A stretch of DNA of 45,820 nt from Synechococcus sp. BSA11S (GCF_014224355.1 NZ_VNWP01000017.1:1-45820); one strand, 5' to 3'; counted from the first letter of the stretch, positions 33,108 to 43,090 are shown. The notes: generated from the letters alone by a model not told the origin. Numbers and translations are program-made.

Positions 33108-33359
33108 CTAAGGAGTGAGTGTCGTTGCAGGTGGGGAGGTGCTGTACTCCACGCTGCAGCGGTAGCGGAAGCTGTCGCCGGGCATCACGATCTGCTGGCA
33201 ACGGCTGCCAGTGACCTTGGCTCCCTGGGGAACCTGCTGGGTTGCCTCCTGCAGGGCGCTGTCCTGGTCGATGATCGAATCGGCCGAGATCGATCCGGCG
33301 GCGGCTGGCTGGGCTCCCAGCAACAGAAGGGCACTGAAGCCGCCCAGAGCTCTCAGCAT
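33108..33359 (-). CDS. Small exported protein (DUF4333-like?)
   Basis: ATG 33359 gives 83 residues: a signal peptide (MLRALGGFSALLLLGAQPAA, then AG) and a small mature domain with two cysteines (TGSRCQQIVMPGDSFRYRCS). The spacing of the two Cys around a Pro-Gly turn resembles secreted DUF4333-type domains, but that is a guess. It lies downstream of the binding-protein gene on the same strand (43 bp). Confidence 0.55.
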   Translation of the reverse strand: MLRALGGFSALLLLGAQPAAAGSISADSIIDQDSALQEATQQVPQGAKVTGSRCQQIVMPGDSFRYRCSVEYSTSPPATTLTP

Positions 33360-33402
33360 GGTCGTCAACGCAAAGAAATGGCAGAGGTGGATCGAGATCG
33401 CC

Positions 33403-34293
33403 TCAGGGACTGGTGGGAAGTTCCTCCTTGAAGTCAACCATCAACTGCATGGTTTCGGTGAACAGCCCGGTGACATCCTGAGTGAGGGGAGTCTTCCCCT
33501 GGGGGCCGAACCAACGATCGAAGATCCCCTTCTCCCTGGGTTGCTGGCGCAGGAACCCCTGCATGAAGCGAATCAGGGCCAGATCCACCACCCGCTGAAA
33601 CGCCGAATTGTTCTGAGGCAACATGCAGGCGATCCCTTCCCTGGAGTAGGTGTCCGCCGACACCTCGAAGGGGGTCTGACCGCCCTGGCGCTGCAGCCAG
33701 GCGTAAAGGAGCATGCCGTCGTCGGCAAAGGCATCGATGCGGCCGGCTTGGAGCGCCTCGTAGCCGGCCTGGCGGTCCTTGAGCAGCACCACGGAGGCGG
33801 CAGGCTGACGACGACCCACAGCCAGGACGCTGGTGGTGCGGGGCAGGGCGCCCACCCGCTTGCCCGCCAGCGATTCCGGCGAGGAAAGACCTGAATCGCG
33901 GGGCACCAGCAACTGGGTGCCGGTGATCCCGTAACTCACCGAGAAATCCACCGTCTCATCGCGGCTCCAGGTGAAACTGCTGGCGTCGCAGACCAGGTTG
34001 ACCTCTCCCGACACCAGGCTGGGGAGGCGCTGATCGGTCTCGAGGGGCACCAGCTTCAGGGTGATCGGTCGACCTGTCTGGCGCTCGATCTCCTCCCTGA
34101 TCAGGTTCATCATGTCGATCGAGTAGCCCACCAACTCGCCCGACTCGTTCTGGTAGGCAAAGGGAAAGGCATCCCGGCTGGTGCCCCCCACCAGAACACC
34201 CGAGGCGGCCACCGAGTCGAGCAGGGAGGCTGACGCCGGTGCGGCCAGGGTCAGACCGGCAAGCAGCTGAAGCAGCGGGAGCAGACGTTTCAC
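33403..34293 (-). CDS. Amino-acid ABC-type periplasmic binding protein (SBP family 3)
   Basis: About 296 residues from a GTG at 34293 that begins a signal peptide (MKRLLPLLQLLAGLTLAAPA). The family 3 solute-binding fold is clear: LVGGTSRDAFPFAYQNESGE, LVGYSIDMMNLIREEIER, VNLVCDASSFTWSRDETVDF and SVSYGITGTQLLVPRDS, then the hinge and RIDAFADDGMLL. GltI/AatJ-like proteins bind glutamate, aspartate or related amino acids. No permease or ATPase gene is adjacent, so it must work with components elsewhere or act alone. A gltS glutamate symporter gene lies about 380 bp away in divergent orientation, which fits amino-acid uptake. Confidence 0.9.
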   Translation of the reverse strand: MKRLLPLLQLLAGLTLAAPASASLLDSVAASGVLVGGTSRDAFPFAYQNESGELVGYSIDMMNLIREEIERQTGRPITLKLVPLETDQRLPSLVSGEVNLVCDASSFTWSRDETVDFSVSYGITGTQLLVPRDSGLSSPESLAGKRVGALPRTTSVLAVGRRQPAASVVLLKDRQAGYEALQAGRIDAFADDGMLLYAWLQRQGGQTPFEVSADTYSREGIACMLPQNNSAFQRVVDLALIRFMQGFLRQQPREKGIFDRWFGPQGKTPLTQDVTGLFTETMQLMVDFKEELPTSP

Positions 34294-34353
34294 CGACAAA
34301 ACTGGACTCACCAACAGGATTCCTCAGAAATCAGCATAGCTTGGATGCACAAT

Positions 34354-34509
34354 TCATAGGTCCTGAAAGTAAAGACCTCCCGCCAGAATCACAGAGGCCA
34401 CCAGGAGCAGAACCCCTTCCAGCCAGCCTGAGCGGCCATCGAGCCTGAACAGATTGCTCACCAGCTCCGCCGTGATCAGGGCCTCCAAGCCCGGAGCTCG
34501 ATGCTCAGG
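34354..34509 (-). pseudogene. C-terminal remnant of a Ca2+/H+ antiporter (Cax family)
   Basis: A short minus-strand frame (34509-34354) reads LEALITAELVSNLFRLDGRS, then GWLEGVLLLVASVILAGGLY and FQDL before its stop. The DGxSxWLEGxxLL motif followed by one last hydrophobic helix is the end of Ca2+/H+ antiporters of the CaCA superfamily. Everything upstream of this last helix is missing and the frame is closed by a stop at 34510-34512. With a TTG at 34488 it could still encode a 43-residue peptide, but a degraded gene is more likely. It lies in the 380-bp gap between the binding-protein gene and gltS. Confidence 0.6.
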
Positions 34510-34673
34510 TCAAGGGGATCTCACAGCAGCTGACTGGGTCCACACCAGCAGAGCCACCGAGGGGAGCCGCCCGCAGGGCCAGGGCGAAGGGCCATCGGCT
34601 GGTCATCGGGCGGAGTCTTGTCGCGCCATTTTGAGCCGGTCCCCACCGATAGGCTTCCCCGCTCAGGGCATGG

Positions 34674-35879
34674 TTGATCAGGTTGGAGATCGGAAGTTTC
34701 GCCACGTTCAACATCGCCATCGTGGTGCTGGCGATCGGCCGCTGGCTGAACCAGCGCTTTGTTGTGCTGCGGCAGTTCAACATTCCGGAACCGGTCAGCA
34801 GTGGCCTGCTGGTGTGCGTGCTGCTGGCCCTGGTGCATGCCGTGAGTGGCCTGGAGATCAACTTCAACCTCGCCACCAGGGATTTCCTTCTGCTCTATTT
34901 CTTCGCGACGATCGGCCTCAACGCCGACGTCAAGACCCTGCTGGCCGGTGGTCGGCCGCTCCTGGTGCTGGTGGTCCTGACCGTGGCCTTCATGATCCTG
35001 CAGAACCTCACCGGTGTCGGCGTCGCCAGCCTGCTGGGAGGCGACCCCCTGAAGGGACTGCTGGGGGGGTCGGTGTCTTTGCTGGGGGGTCACGGCACGG
35101 CCATCGCCTGGGCGCCCCGCTTCGCCACGGATTACGGCATCGGCAACGCCATGGAGATCGGCATCGCCTGCGCCACCCTGGGCCTGGTGCTGGCGTCGTT
35201 GATGGGAGGCCCTGTGGCCCGCTTCCTGATCCGCCGCCATCAGCTGCGCTCCACTCCCGCCAGCGGGCTCGGCGAGCGGGCCGACACGCCTGTCGATCCG
35301 CGGCCGGTGGATTTCTTCAGCCTGCTGCGCACCCTGTTCTGGCTGAACATGAGCCTGGCTCTGGGGGAGGCGCTGCATGAGGCCCTGAAAGCGATGGGCA
35401 GCAACCTGCCCCTGTTCGTCTGCGCCCTGTTCAGCGCGATCCTGCTCACCAACATGGTGCCGCGGCTGATCCCCCGCCTGATCTGGCCAGCGCAGAGCCG
35501 TTCGCTGGGGCTGATGTCGGAGATGTCCCTGGGGATCTTTCTGACCATGTCGCTGATGAGCCTTCAGCTCTGGACGATCGCCGAGCTGGCGGGACCGATC
35601 CTGATCATTCTGGCCGCCCAGTTCCTGGTGGCCCTGCTGTTCGCGGTGATGGTGGTGTTCCCCGCCATGGGCGGCAGCTACGACGCCGCAGTGATCTGCT
35701 CCGGCTTCGGCGGGTTCTCCCTGGGGGCCACCCCCACCGCCATGGCGAACATGGCGGCGGTGAGTCACCGCTATGGAGCATCTCCCCAGGCGTTCATCAT
35801 CGTGCCGCTGGTGTCGGGCTTCTTCGTGGACATCAGCAACGCCGTGGTGATCCAGCGCTTCCTCAACTGGCTGGGCTGA
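34674..35879 (+). CDS. gltS: Sodium/glutamate symporter (GltS family)
   Basis: The 401-residue membrane protein matches the GltS (ESS) family over its whole length. It has the N-terminal helices with LRQFNIPEPVSSGLLVCVLL, the first re-entrant loop GGSVSLLGGHGTAIAWAPRF, and the second half with the matching loop AAVICSGFGGFSLGATPTAM and MANMAAVSHRYG. These two Gly-rich loops bind Na+ and glutamate. Length fits the family. The start is odd: TTG 34674 is in frame, while an ATG four bases upstream is not, so either a TTG start or a one-base change at the beginning is possible. gap1 follows on the same strand after 68 bp. Confidence 0.92.
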   Translation: MIRLEIGSFATFNIAIVVLAIGRWLNQRFVVLRQFNIPEPVSSGLLVCVLLALVHAVSGLEINFNLATRDFLLLYFFATIGLNADVKTLLAGGRPLLVLVVLTVAFMILQNLTGVGVASLLGGDPLKGLLGGSVSLLGGHGTAIAWAPRFATDYGIGNAMEIGIACATLGLVLASLMGGPVARFLIRRHQLRSTPASGLGERADTPVDPRPVDFFSLLRTLFWLNMSLALGEALHEALKAMGSNLPLFVCALFSAILLTNMVPRLIPRLIWPAQSRSLGLMSEMSLGIFLTMSLMSLQLWTIAELAGPILIILAAQFLVALLFAVMVVFPAMGGSYDAAVICSGFGGFSLGATPTAMANMAAVSHRYGASPQAFIIVPLVSGFFVDISNAVVIQRFLNWLG

Positions 35880-35914
35880 AGCCGGAGCTCTCCAGGGGGC
35901 AGCCGGTAGGGTGA

Positions 35915-36943
<1,029 letters not shown>

Positions 36944-37008
36944 GGGGCTGGCCGATGCGGGGATCTGCGGTTGATTGAGGCTCGGCAGGTTCCCGTGACA
37001 ACAACTTG

Positions 37009-37206
37009 ATGGAGTTTCCCACCCTGCTGGTCCGCCGCATGAGCCGCGCCCCTGGCCATGACCGGGCACTGCTGCTGCGGGACCGCAAGGGTGGGGTGAC
37101 CGGCGGCTACCACCAGGCCAAGCTGCTGAATTCAGAGCAGGCCCTGGCCCTGCTGGCCCGGCACCACTGGGATGTGGTTCCTCCCGCCGATGGACGCCGC
37201 GACTGA
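37009..37206 (+). CDS. Small hypothetical protein
   Basis: ATG 37009 gives 65 residues: MEFPTLLVRRMSRAPGHDRA, LLLRDRKGGVTGGYHQAKLL and NSEQALALLARHHWDVVPPA. The basic, single-domain, membrane-free character and GC3-rich codons suggest a real small gene. It follows gap1 on the same strand and ends 5 bp before the stop of the large convergent gene. Family not recognised. Confidence 0.5.
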   Translation: MEFPTLLVRRMSRAPGHDRALLLRDRKGGVTGGYHQAKLLNSEQALALLARHHWDVVPPADGRRD

Positions 37207-37211
37207 CTCCC

Positions 37212-39953
37212 TCAACTTTGCAGGGAGCGCATCAGGCTCTGCAGGTGACGACTCTCCAGCTGCAGCACACGCCGGGCGAAGTCTGGGTCACGCTCCAGCA
37301 CCGCATCGAAGCCATCCACCGGAACCGCCAGCAGCCGGGTGCCCTCCTCTTCCGCCACGATCGTGTTCTCCGAGGCGCTGTGGCTCAGCACCTCCAGCTC
37401 ATCCAGCACCTGGCCGGGTTTGAGCGGATCAAGGCGGATGCCACCGGCTTCCTGATACTGCACGGCTGCTTTGCCACTGATCAGCAGCAGCAGTTCGCGG
37501 CAGGTGTCGCCGGTTTCTGTGATCAGCTCCCCGGCGCCGAAGCGGCGCAGCTCCGAGACTGCCGCCAGCTGCTCCAGGCTGGCGTGGCTGGTGCCGCGGA
37601 AGAAATCGCTGGCGGCCAGGTGCGCGCGCATCTCCAGCTCAGGCAGGTCGTGGAGCTCAGGAAGCGGCGCCGACGGCTCTGCCAGGGCCCTGAGCACTTC
37701 GCTCAGAGGAACCGGAGCAGCGCTGGGCTCGAGGTCACTGACCAGGAAACGGGCCCGACCGGGATCAAGCCGTGCCAGCAGGAAAAGGGCGCCGGCCCGC
37801 AGCAGGGGGGTGCGCTCCTGCAGCAGGCCTTCAAGGCTGGCCAGGGTGTCAGCTCGCGACAATGAGGTAGGACCAACGGAGCCGCCATTCGGCTTCTGCT
37901 GCAGGATCGCCAGCACGGGAGCAGAGAGTTGCTCTTCCCAGCCGTCCTCCGCCAGCACCAGGAGCAGATTGACTGGTCTGAGGGCCTGCAGCCGGGCCGC
38001 CCATTCAAGGGCTTCCGGCTGATCCTTGAGCTCGCAGAGCACGCCGAGCATGGCGCGCACACTGAGGTCCTGCCGCTGCAGCAGGGACTCGGCCAGCAGA
38101 TCTCGCACCAGCGGCTGGTCTGCCAGCGAGGGCTGCAGCAGGCTCCGGCGGGCCTTGCGGAGTTCTGAGAACCGCGGCAGCATCGCCTCCAGCTTCTGCA
38201 GCCCGTCGGTTGGTGGGGCGAGTCCTTCGAGCACGCTGGCTTCCTCCTCCGGGGTGATGGAGTATTGGTTGCGCAGGTGGCGGATCGTCTCCGGGTCCGC
38301 CTGACGGCTCTTGAGCGTCATCAGCCGCTCCAGAGATTTGCTGTAGCCACTCAGGCGGATCTGATCCTCGAGGCTGCGGCGTCCGTCGGGATCGAGCAGG
38401 TCCGGGTTCTCCACCCCCACGGTTTCGAGCAGGAGGCCGTGCTCTTCGTCGGTGATGCCGATCTCCCGTCGCATCTGCCGCAGCACCTCCAGGCTGCTGG
38501 AGGCATTGGTGTAACCCTCCTGCAGGGCCTCACGCACCACCCCCTTGTAGACCTGCTGGCGCTTCTCGCGAGTGAAGCTCGGCAGCACCTTGGCGAGCAC
38601 ATACACCTCATGGGGACTGAGGTCGGCCAGCTGCCGTCCATCGAGGTAGCGCCCCACATCGAGGTCGAGCTTCTGCAACTGGCGGCGGAAGCGGCTGGCC
38701 AGGTTCTCACGCTGGTGCAGATCGGCACTGCGCTCCCAGGAGCGGTAGAGCCAGAGACTGCTCACCCCCACCACCACGGCATCGAAAAGGGTCTGCACCC
38801 AGCCGGGAAGCAGCAGCAGCAGGGGGCGACCGGAGAACAGAAAAAAGAAGTTGAAGACCAGAAAGGTGGCCAGAACGAAGATCTGATGCCGTTCCATGCG
38901 GCTGTCGCGCTCGATCCAGCGGCCCACACGCACCCCCAGCCAGGTGAAGAACCCGAGCACAAGCGGAACCGCCACCAGCCGTGGCACGTTCACGCTCTGG
39001 CCGAAGAGAAACAGACCGGGCCGCAGGAGCAGCGACAACTGATCGCTCTGGCGCACCCAGGCGCCTGAGAAGTAGTACTCCCAGCTGCCGGCATAGAGGT
39101 AGTAGTAGAGGAAATAGCCCACCACCAGGCCCACGTAGGCATAGCGCTCGAAGCTGAACTCCCGGGTGCCCAGCCGCGACCAGTACATGCGCTCGGCGTC
39201 GATGTCGATGCAGGGCTGCTGGCAGGCCACGCAGGCGCTCTGTTCACTGCCGTCGGCCAGCACGGTGCGGCACATCGACTGGGTGATCGGCTTCTCGCTC
39301 AGGTGGGCCTTGCTGCCCAGCAGGCCGGCCGGGGTGGAATAGACGCTCTGCACCGGCGCCATCGGGCAGAAGTACTGGCACCAGGCCTTGCCGCCGTAGA
39401 GCCAGCCCACGCCGATGGCGGCGGCGATCGTGAACAGCAGCCAGCCGGCCAGCACCAGGCGGTCAGCATTGAAGAAGAGGATCCGCCCGCACAGGCCCAC
39501 GAACAGCCAGCCGAACTGCAGCTGGGAGTAATGACGAGCCAGCCAGGAGTCGCCCGACACCTTGGCCAGCTGCTGGCGGCGCTCTCCCGTGCGCGGGTTG
39601 ACCTTGGTGCGCTGGCGCTGCCAGCCCAGCGCCCGGGGAATCTGGGAAAGAAAGGAGAGGGGGCAGATCCGCCGCCAGAGTTCATGGCCGAACAGCAGCA
39701 GGATCAGTACCGCCGCCGGCACCACCACACCCCAGAACACGGTGGTGCCCAGGGGGTAAGGGGTCTCCCTCAGGCAGACGCCCTGCACGTCCACGCAGCC
39801 ATCGCCCAGCCGCAGGGGGCTCCAGGGGTGGTCAGCTTCGGTGAAGCGGGGCGTCCAGGGGTCGTAGAAGAGGGAGACGATGATCAGCAGCCAGGCACTG
39901 GTGAGAATCCAGCGGATGCCATGCATCCGTGCCTCAGATACCTCAAAGGCCAT
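37212..39953 (-). CDS. Membrane Fe-S protein fused to helical repeats and a CNB-like domain
   Basis: This 913-residue protein (ATG 39953; 39926 is possible) has an N-terminal half like the membrane ferredoxins NapH/NosR: helices, then RRICPLSFLSQIPR, WCQYFCPMAPVQSVY, and a cluster motif with Cys at CRTVLADGS and SACVACQQPCID (CxxCxxxC). A helical, charged middle (residues about 400-780) has repeat-like segments (LADLSPHEVYVLAKVLPSFT, GITDEEHGLLLETVGVEN). It ends in a CRP/cNMP-binding-like domain, from LAASDFFRGTSHASLEQLAA to the end. The phosphate-binding cassette is unusual: the usual FGE-AL then RAAT reads LDELEV then SENT, so cyclic nucleotide binding is doubtful. Divergent from a phytochelatin-synthase gene. 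Likely a redox sensor or transducer, unproven. Confidence 0.78.
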   Translation of the reverse strand: MAFEVSEARMHGIRWILTSAWLLIIVSLFYDPWTPRFTEADHPWSPLRLGDGCVDVQGVCLRETPYPLGTTVFWGVVVPAAVLILLLFGHELWRRICPLSFLSQIPRALGWQRQRTKVNPRTGERRQQLAKVSGDSWLARHYSQLQFGWLFVGLCGRILFFNADRLVLAGWLLFTIAAAIGVGWLYGGKAWCQYFCPMAPVQSVYSTPAGLLGSKAHLSEKPITQSMCRTVLADGSEQSACVACQQPCIDIDAERMYWSRLGTREFSFERYAYVGLVVGYFLYYYLYAGSWEYYFSGAWVRQSDQLSLLLRPGLFLFGQSVNVPRLVAVPLVLGFFTWLGVRVGRWIERDSRMERHQIFVLATFLVFNFFFLFSGRPLLLLLPGWVQTLFDAVVVGVSSLWLYRSWERSADLHQRENLASRFRRQLQKLDLDVGRYLDGRQLADLSPHEVYVLAKVLPSFTREKRQQVYKGVVREALQEGYTNASSSLEVLRQMRREIGITDEEHGLLLETVGVENPDLLDPDGRRSLEDQIRLSGYSKSLERLMTLKSRQADPETIRHLRNQYSITPEEEASVLEGLAPPTDGLQKLEAMLPRFSELRKARRSLLQPSLADQPLVRDLLAESLLQRQDLSVRAMLGVLCELKDQPEALEWAARLQALRPVNLLLVLAEDGWEEQLSAPVLAILQQKPNGGSVGPTSLSRADTLASLEGLLQERTPLLRAGALFLLARLDPGRARFLVSDLEPSAAPVPLSEVLRALAEPSAPLPELHDLPELEMRAHLAASDFFRGTSHASLEQLAAVSELRRFGAGELITETGDTCRELLLLISGKAAVQYQEAGGIRLDPLKPGQVLDELEVLSHSASENTIVAEEEGTRLLAVPVDGFDAVLERDPDFARRVLQLESRHLQSLMRSLQS

Positions 39954-39984
39954 CAAGGGGGGCCACACTGGCGCGAACCTTAGG

Positions 39985-40725
39985 TTGCTCGCCCTGGCTC
40001 TGCCTGCATCCCGCCCCTGCACTGCCCTGCCGGCTGTTCTGGGCCTGGCACTGCTGGCTCTACCGCCGCCCGGTGCCCTGGCCCAAGCAGCGGCGGCCAC
40101 GATCCCCCTGCCGGAACCCCGAGGCCAGACTCTGTTGCTCCAGAGCGTCGATCGCGCCGACTACGGACCGCTGGCGGAGCAGTTCCTCACCCAGGCCAAC
40201 CTCGCCTATTGCGGCGTGGCCAGCATGGTGATGGTGCTCAACAGCCTGGCGGTGCCGGCTCCGGCGGCAGCCGGCTACGGCAGCTACCGGTTCTGGACCC
40301 AGGAGAACGTGTTCGAAGCCGCCGACACCCGGGCTGTGCTCAGCCCCGAAGTGGTGGCCCGCCAGGGGATGACCCTGCAGGAGCTGGGGGCCCTGCTGAC
40401 CAGTCTTGGGGTGCAGGCCCGGGCCATCCACGGCGATCGGCTGAGCCTGGCCCAGTTCCGACTTCTGGTGCGCAGCAACCTCAGCCAGAGTGGCGATCGC
40501 CTGCTCGTGAACTATCACCGCAAGGCCGTGGGGCAGGCCGGCGGCGGCCACATCTCCCCGCTGGCTGCTTACCACGCCATGACGGATCGGGTGCTGATCC
40601 TTGATGTGGCCCGTTACCGCTATCCGTCGGTCTGGGTGCCCCTGGCCGATCTCTGGCAGGCGATCCGCACCACCGACAGCAGCACCGGCCTCAGCCGCGG
40701 CGTGGTGGTGGTGCGGCGGATCTGA
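39985..40725 (+). CDS. Bacterial phytochelatin synthase-like gamma-glutamylcysteine peptidase
   Basis: About 246 residues from TTG 39985. The N-terminal hydrophobic stretch (ALPAVLGLALLALPPPGALA) is a signal peptide. The papain-like catalytic triad is Cys76 (LAYCGVASM), His189 (GGGHISPL) and Asp207 (VLILDVARY). This matches the bacterial phytochelatin synthase domain (Nostoc Alr0975 type), which mainly cleaves glycine from glutathione and gives gamma-glutamylcysteine. It lacks the plant C-terminal sensor domain. Start choice is uncertain because no ATG precedes the signal; TTG 39985 gives a compact signal. It diverges from the Fe-S/CNB-like gene with only 31 bp between starts. Confidence 0.85.
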   Translation: MLALALPASRPCTALPAVLGLALLALPPPGALAQAAAATIPLPEPRGQTLLLQSVDRADYGPLAEQFLTQANLAYCGVASMVMVLNSLAVPAPAAAGYGSYRFWTQENVFEAADTRAVLSPEVVARQGMTLQELGALLTSLGVQARAIHGDRLSLAQFRLLVRSNLSQSGDRLLVNYHRKAVGQAGGGHISPLAAYHAMTDRVLILDVARYRYPSVWVPLADLWQAIRTTDSSTGLSRGVVVVRRI

Positions 40726-40769
40726 GGACGGGCATCAGCTCCGGCGACATCCGCCAGGCGCGGGCGGCT

Positions 40770-42809
40770 TCAACCGATGTCCCGGGTTCCCTGAACCATG
40801 TCGATCCGACGGTGCGGCATCCCCAGTTCAATGCCATGGGCCTTGAAGGCCTGCTTGATACGCAGCCGGAACTCCCGCCCCACAAGCCATTGCTTCAGGG
40901 GCTTGGTCATGATCCAGACGCGCAGTTGGCTGCCGGAATGCTCGATCCGGTCAAACCCGAGAATCTCGATCGGCTGGAGAATCAGCTCCTTCCAGTCGGG
41001 TTCTGCAGCAAGCTGGTCTGCAACGTCTTTCACCACCTCAAGGACATGGCGGAGATCCGCTGACGCGGAAACATCCACCTCAAAGTTCACCCTCGACCAG
41101 TCTTTGGAAAGATTGGCTACGGTGAGGATCTCACGGTTGGGTATGGTGATCAGCTCTCCATCGGCCGAGCGCAACTGGGTGGCCGACAGGTTCATGTTTT
41201 CCACAAATCCGCCAGAGGGACCAACGTTGATCACATCCCCGATGGCAAATCGATCCGTGGCGAGGATCAGGATTCCATTGATTGTATCTCCGAGCAGGTC
41301 TCTTGAAAGAAAGCCGATGGCCACGGCGATCAATCCGGCCCCTGCCAGCACACTGGGATCGACCCCAAGGGCCATCATGGTGATGTAGATTCCCGACACG
41401 ATACAGAGCATTCTGCCAATACCCTTTGACACCTTGGCGTAGGTGGTGGCGCGCAACTGATAGCGGTTGGAGGATGGATCTTGAACCAATGAATCCTTAA
41501 CCCACTTGTTCAAGGAGTGATCGATGCTGAGGTCGATCAACAGTTCCGCTAGCGAGACCCCGATCCAGATGATCGGAATCAGCACGGCCTGTTGCGCCAG
41601 TGCCAGGGCGAAGATACGAAAATCAGGCTTGATCAGAACGATGACGAGGATTCCAGCAATGATCATGCTGAAGCGCAATAATTGCAGCATTTGAACCAAA
41701 ACTCTCATGCCGCTCTGAACCTGTCGCAGCAAGATCCGCTGATCAATTTCCAGCCTTGACAACCGATGGGTCAGTAGATCTTTCCTCCTCGTCAAAGTAT
41801 TGATGGCAAGCGGGATCTTGCTGCCGAGGTCCTCAGCACGCCAAGGCTTGGCCGTCAGCGTTTGCTTGCTGTCCTGGCAATCCTCCTCGGGTTGATCGAC
41901 ATGGGTAGGAATCGGAGAAGCTTGGTCAGGGAAATCGGAGCTTGCCATCGCCGCACGTTTCGCCAGATCATCCAGCTCATTGAGTCGGGCCTGGATGGCT
42001 CGAAGCCACTGGCTGAAGAATCTCCGTAGGCTCGTGAGCAGGAACACCGTGATGAAGCTGACCGCCAGAATCGCGAGCACCAGCAAGGGCCTGGCAAAGG
42101 GGAAAGCTCTGTTGAACTCGAGTCCCCACACCGCCGAATTGAATGACGACTGAAAGGTCTGCTTCCATCGTGTTGCCAAATCTTCTTTGGGCAATCCTGC
42201 GTGCTGGGCATCGGTGTCGGTGACTGTGGCGAGGATCTGCTGGGAGAGTTCCAACTCCTCATCTGCCAGGACAAAGATCACAGTGGCGTTGTTCAGTTTT
42301 CCAATGTCGATCTTCGGGATGAGCGGATGCAATGGCTTGGGAGTGTTGGCCAGCCAGAACCAGAGCGAATGCTCCTGTTGCATGTCCAGCTTTGACCAGT
42401 CGATTGCATTCGACTGGCTGAACCTGCCCAGGCTTCGTCTCAGCTGGTTGAGCACGGCGTCGAAGCTTTCCACGATCGTCTCGGATCGTTGCTCCACGGT
42501 TCGAGTCAAATCGGATTCCGCTACATTTGTCTCAGCAGCGATAGCCACCACAATATCTTTGTTTTCTCCATCAAAAGTGAAATAGGGGATCAAGACCTGG
42601 CTGCACCACAGGCGTCCACAGCGTTCGGCCTGTGCGGGATCCCACCAGGGTTTCGTTCTGGGGGCAGAGGCTGAAGTGTCGCTGGAGGCAAAGGGGATCT
42701 GGGCTTGGACGGCCGGAGTCACCACAATCAGGGTGCAGGTGAGCATCACCAGCACCAATGACAGCCAACCCCGCAGGCCTCTGGGCCGACGCCTTCCTTC
42801 AATGTGCAT
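40770..42809 (-). CDS. Long MscS-family mechanosensitive channel with N-terminal periplasmic domain
   Basis: The 679-residue protein opens with a signal or first helix (LSLVLVMLTCTLIVVTPAVQ), then a long extracytoplasmic helical domain (about residues 35-230), several membrane helices (PLLVLAILAVSFITVFLL, RFSMIIAGILVIVLI), and the MscS pore and beta domain (VLAGAGLIAVAIGFLSRDLL, DVINVGPSGGFVENMNLSAT, LRSADGELITIPNREIL). The AGLIAVAIGF helix and the GDxI motif are typical. Codon use is less GC-rich than in nearby genes. ATG 42809 begins the first helix. It converges with the phytochelatin-synthase gene, 44 bp apart. Confidence 0.88.
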   Translation of the reverse strand: MHIEGRRRPRGLRGWLSLVLVMLTCTLIVVTPAVQAQIPFASSDTSASAPRTKPWWDPAQAERCGRLWCSQVLIPYFTFDGENKDIVVAIAAETNVAESDLTRTVEQRSETIVESFDAVLNQLRRSLGRFSQSNAIDWSKLDMQQEHSLWFWLANTPKPLHPLIPKIDIGKLNNATVIFVLADEELELSQQILATVTDTDAQHAGLPKEDLATRWKQTFQSSFNSAVWGLEFNRAFPFARPLLVLAILAVSFITVFLLTSLRRFFSQWLRAIQARLNELDDLAKRAAMASSDFPDQASPIPTHVDQPEEDCQDSKQTLTAKPWRAEDLGSKIPLAINTLTRRKDLLTHRLSRLEIDQRILLRQVQSGMRVLVQMLQLLRFSMIIAGILVIVLIKPDFRIFALALAQQAVLIPIIWIGVSLAELLIDLSIDHSLNKWVKDSLVQDPSSNRYQLRATTYAKVSKGIGRMLCIVSGIYITMMALGVDPSVLAGAGLIAVAIGFLSRDLLGDTINGILILATDRFAIGDVINVGPSGGFVENMNLSATQLRSADGELITIPNREILTVANLSKDWSRVNFEVDVSASADLRHVLEVVKDVADQLAAEPDWKELILQPIEILGFDRIEHSGSQLRVWIMTKPLKQWLVGREFRLRIKQAFKAHGIELGMPHRRIDMVQGTRDIG

Positions 42810-43090
42810 GCGCTTGGCCTTCACGTAGTTGCTGCCCGCTCTGGATGCGGCCTGCAACCAGCATGTCTCTACGGTGAAACCGTTGCCAGGCCAAGCCCTT
42901 GTTGATCCCCCAGGAGTCACTGTCAGCACCGCCACTGGGGTGAGAGCCCCTCAAGCCTTGGAACTGCACACGGCATCGATGGTCGGCTGCACAGGTGAGT
43001 GCCAACGGTCTTTCAGCGGCGGCGCCGCGCGGGATCACACCCTCTGGAGACAGCGCAGTTCCGCCTGGGGAGTTGCGGCACTCCATTGAA

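Noticed and set aside
38265-39068. Plus-strand frames opposite the Fe-S/CNB-like gene
   Set aside because: Antisense frames with Gln/His-rich composition; the minus strand has a continuous protein with cysteine motifs.
42810-43090. Possible riboswitch or small gene between the long MscS and the DM13 lipoprotein
   Set aside because: A GCCACTGGGG stretch recalled cobalamin elements, but no other conserved box or stem was found, and the + strand frame is not protein-like.
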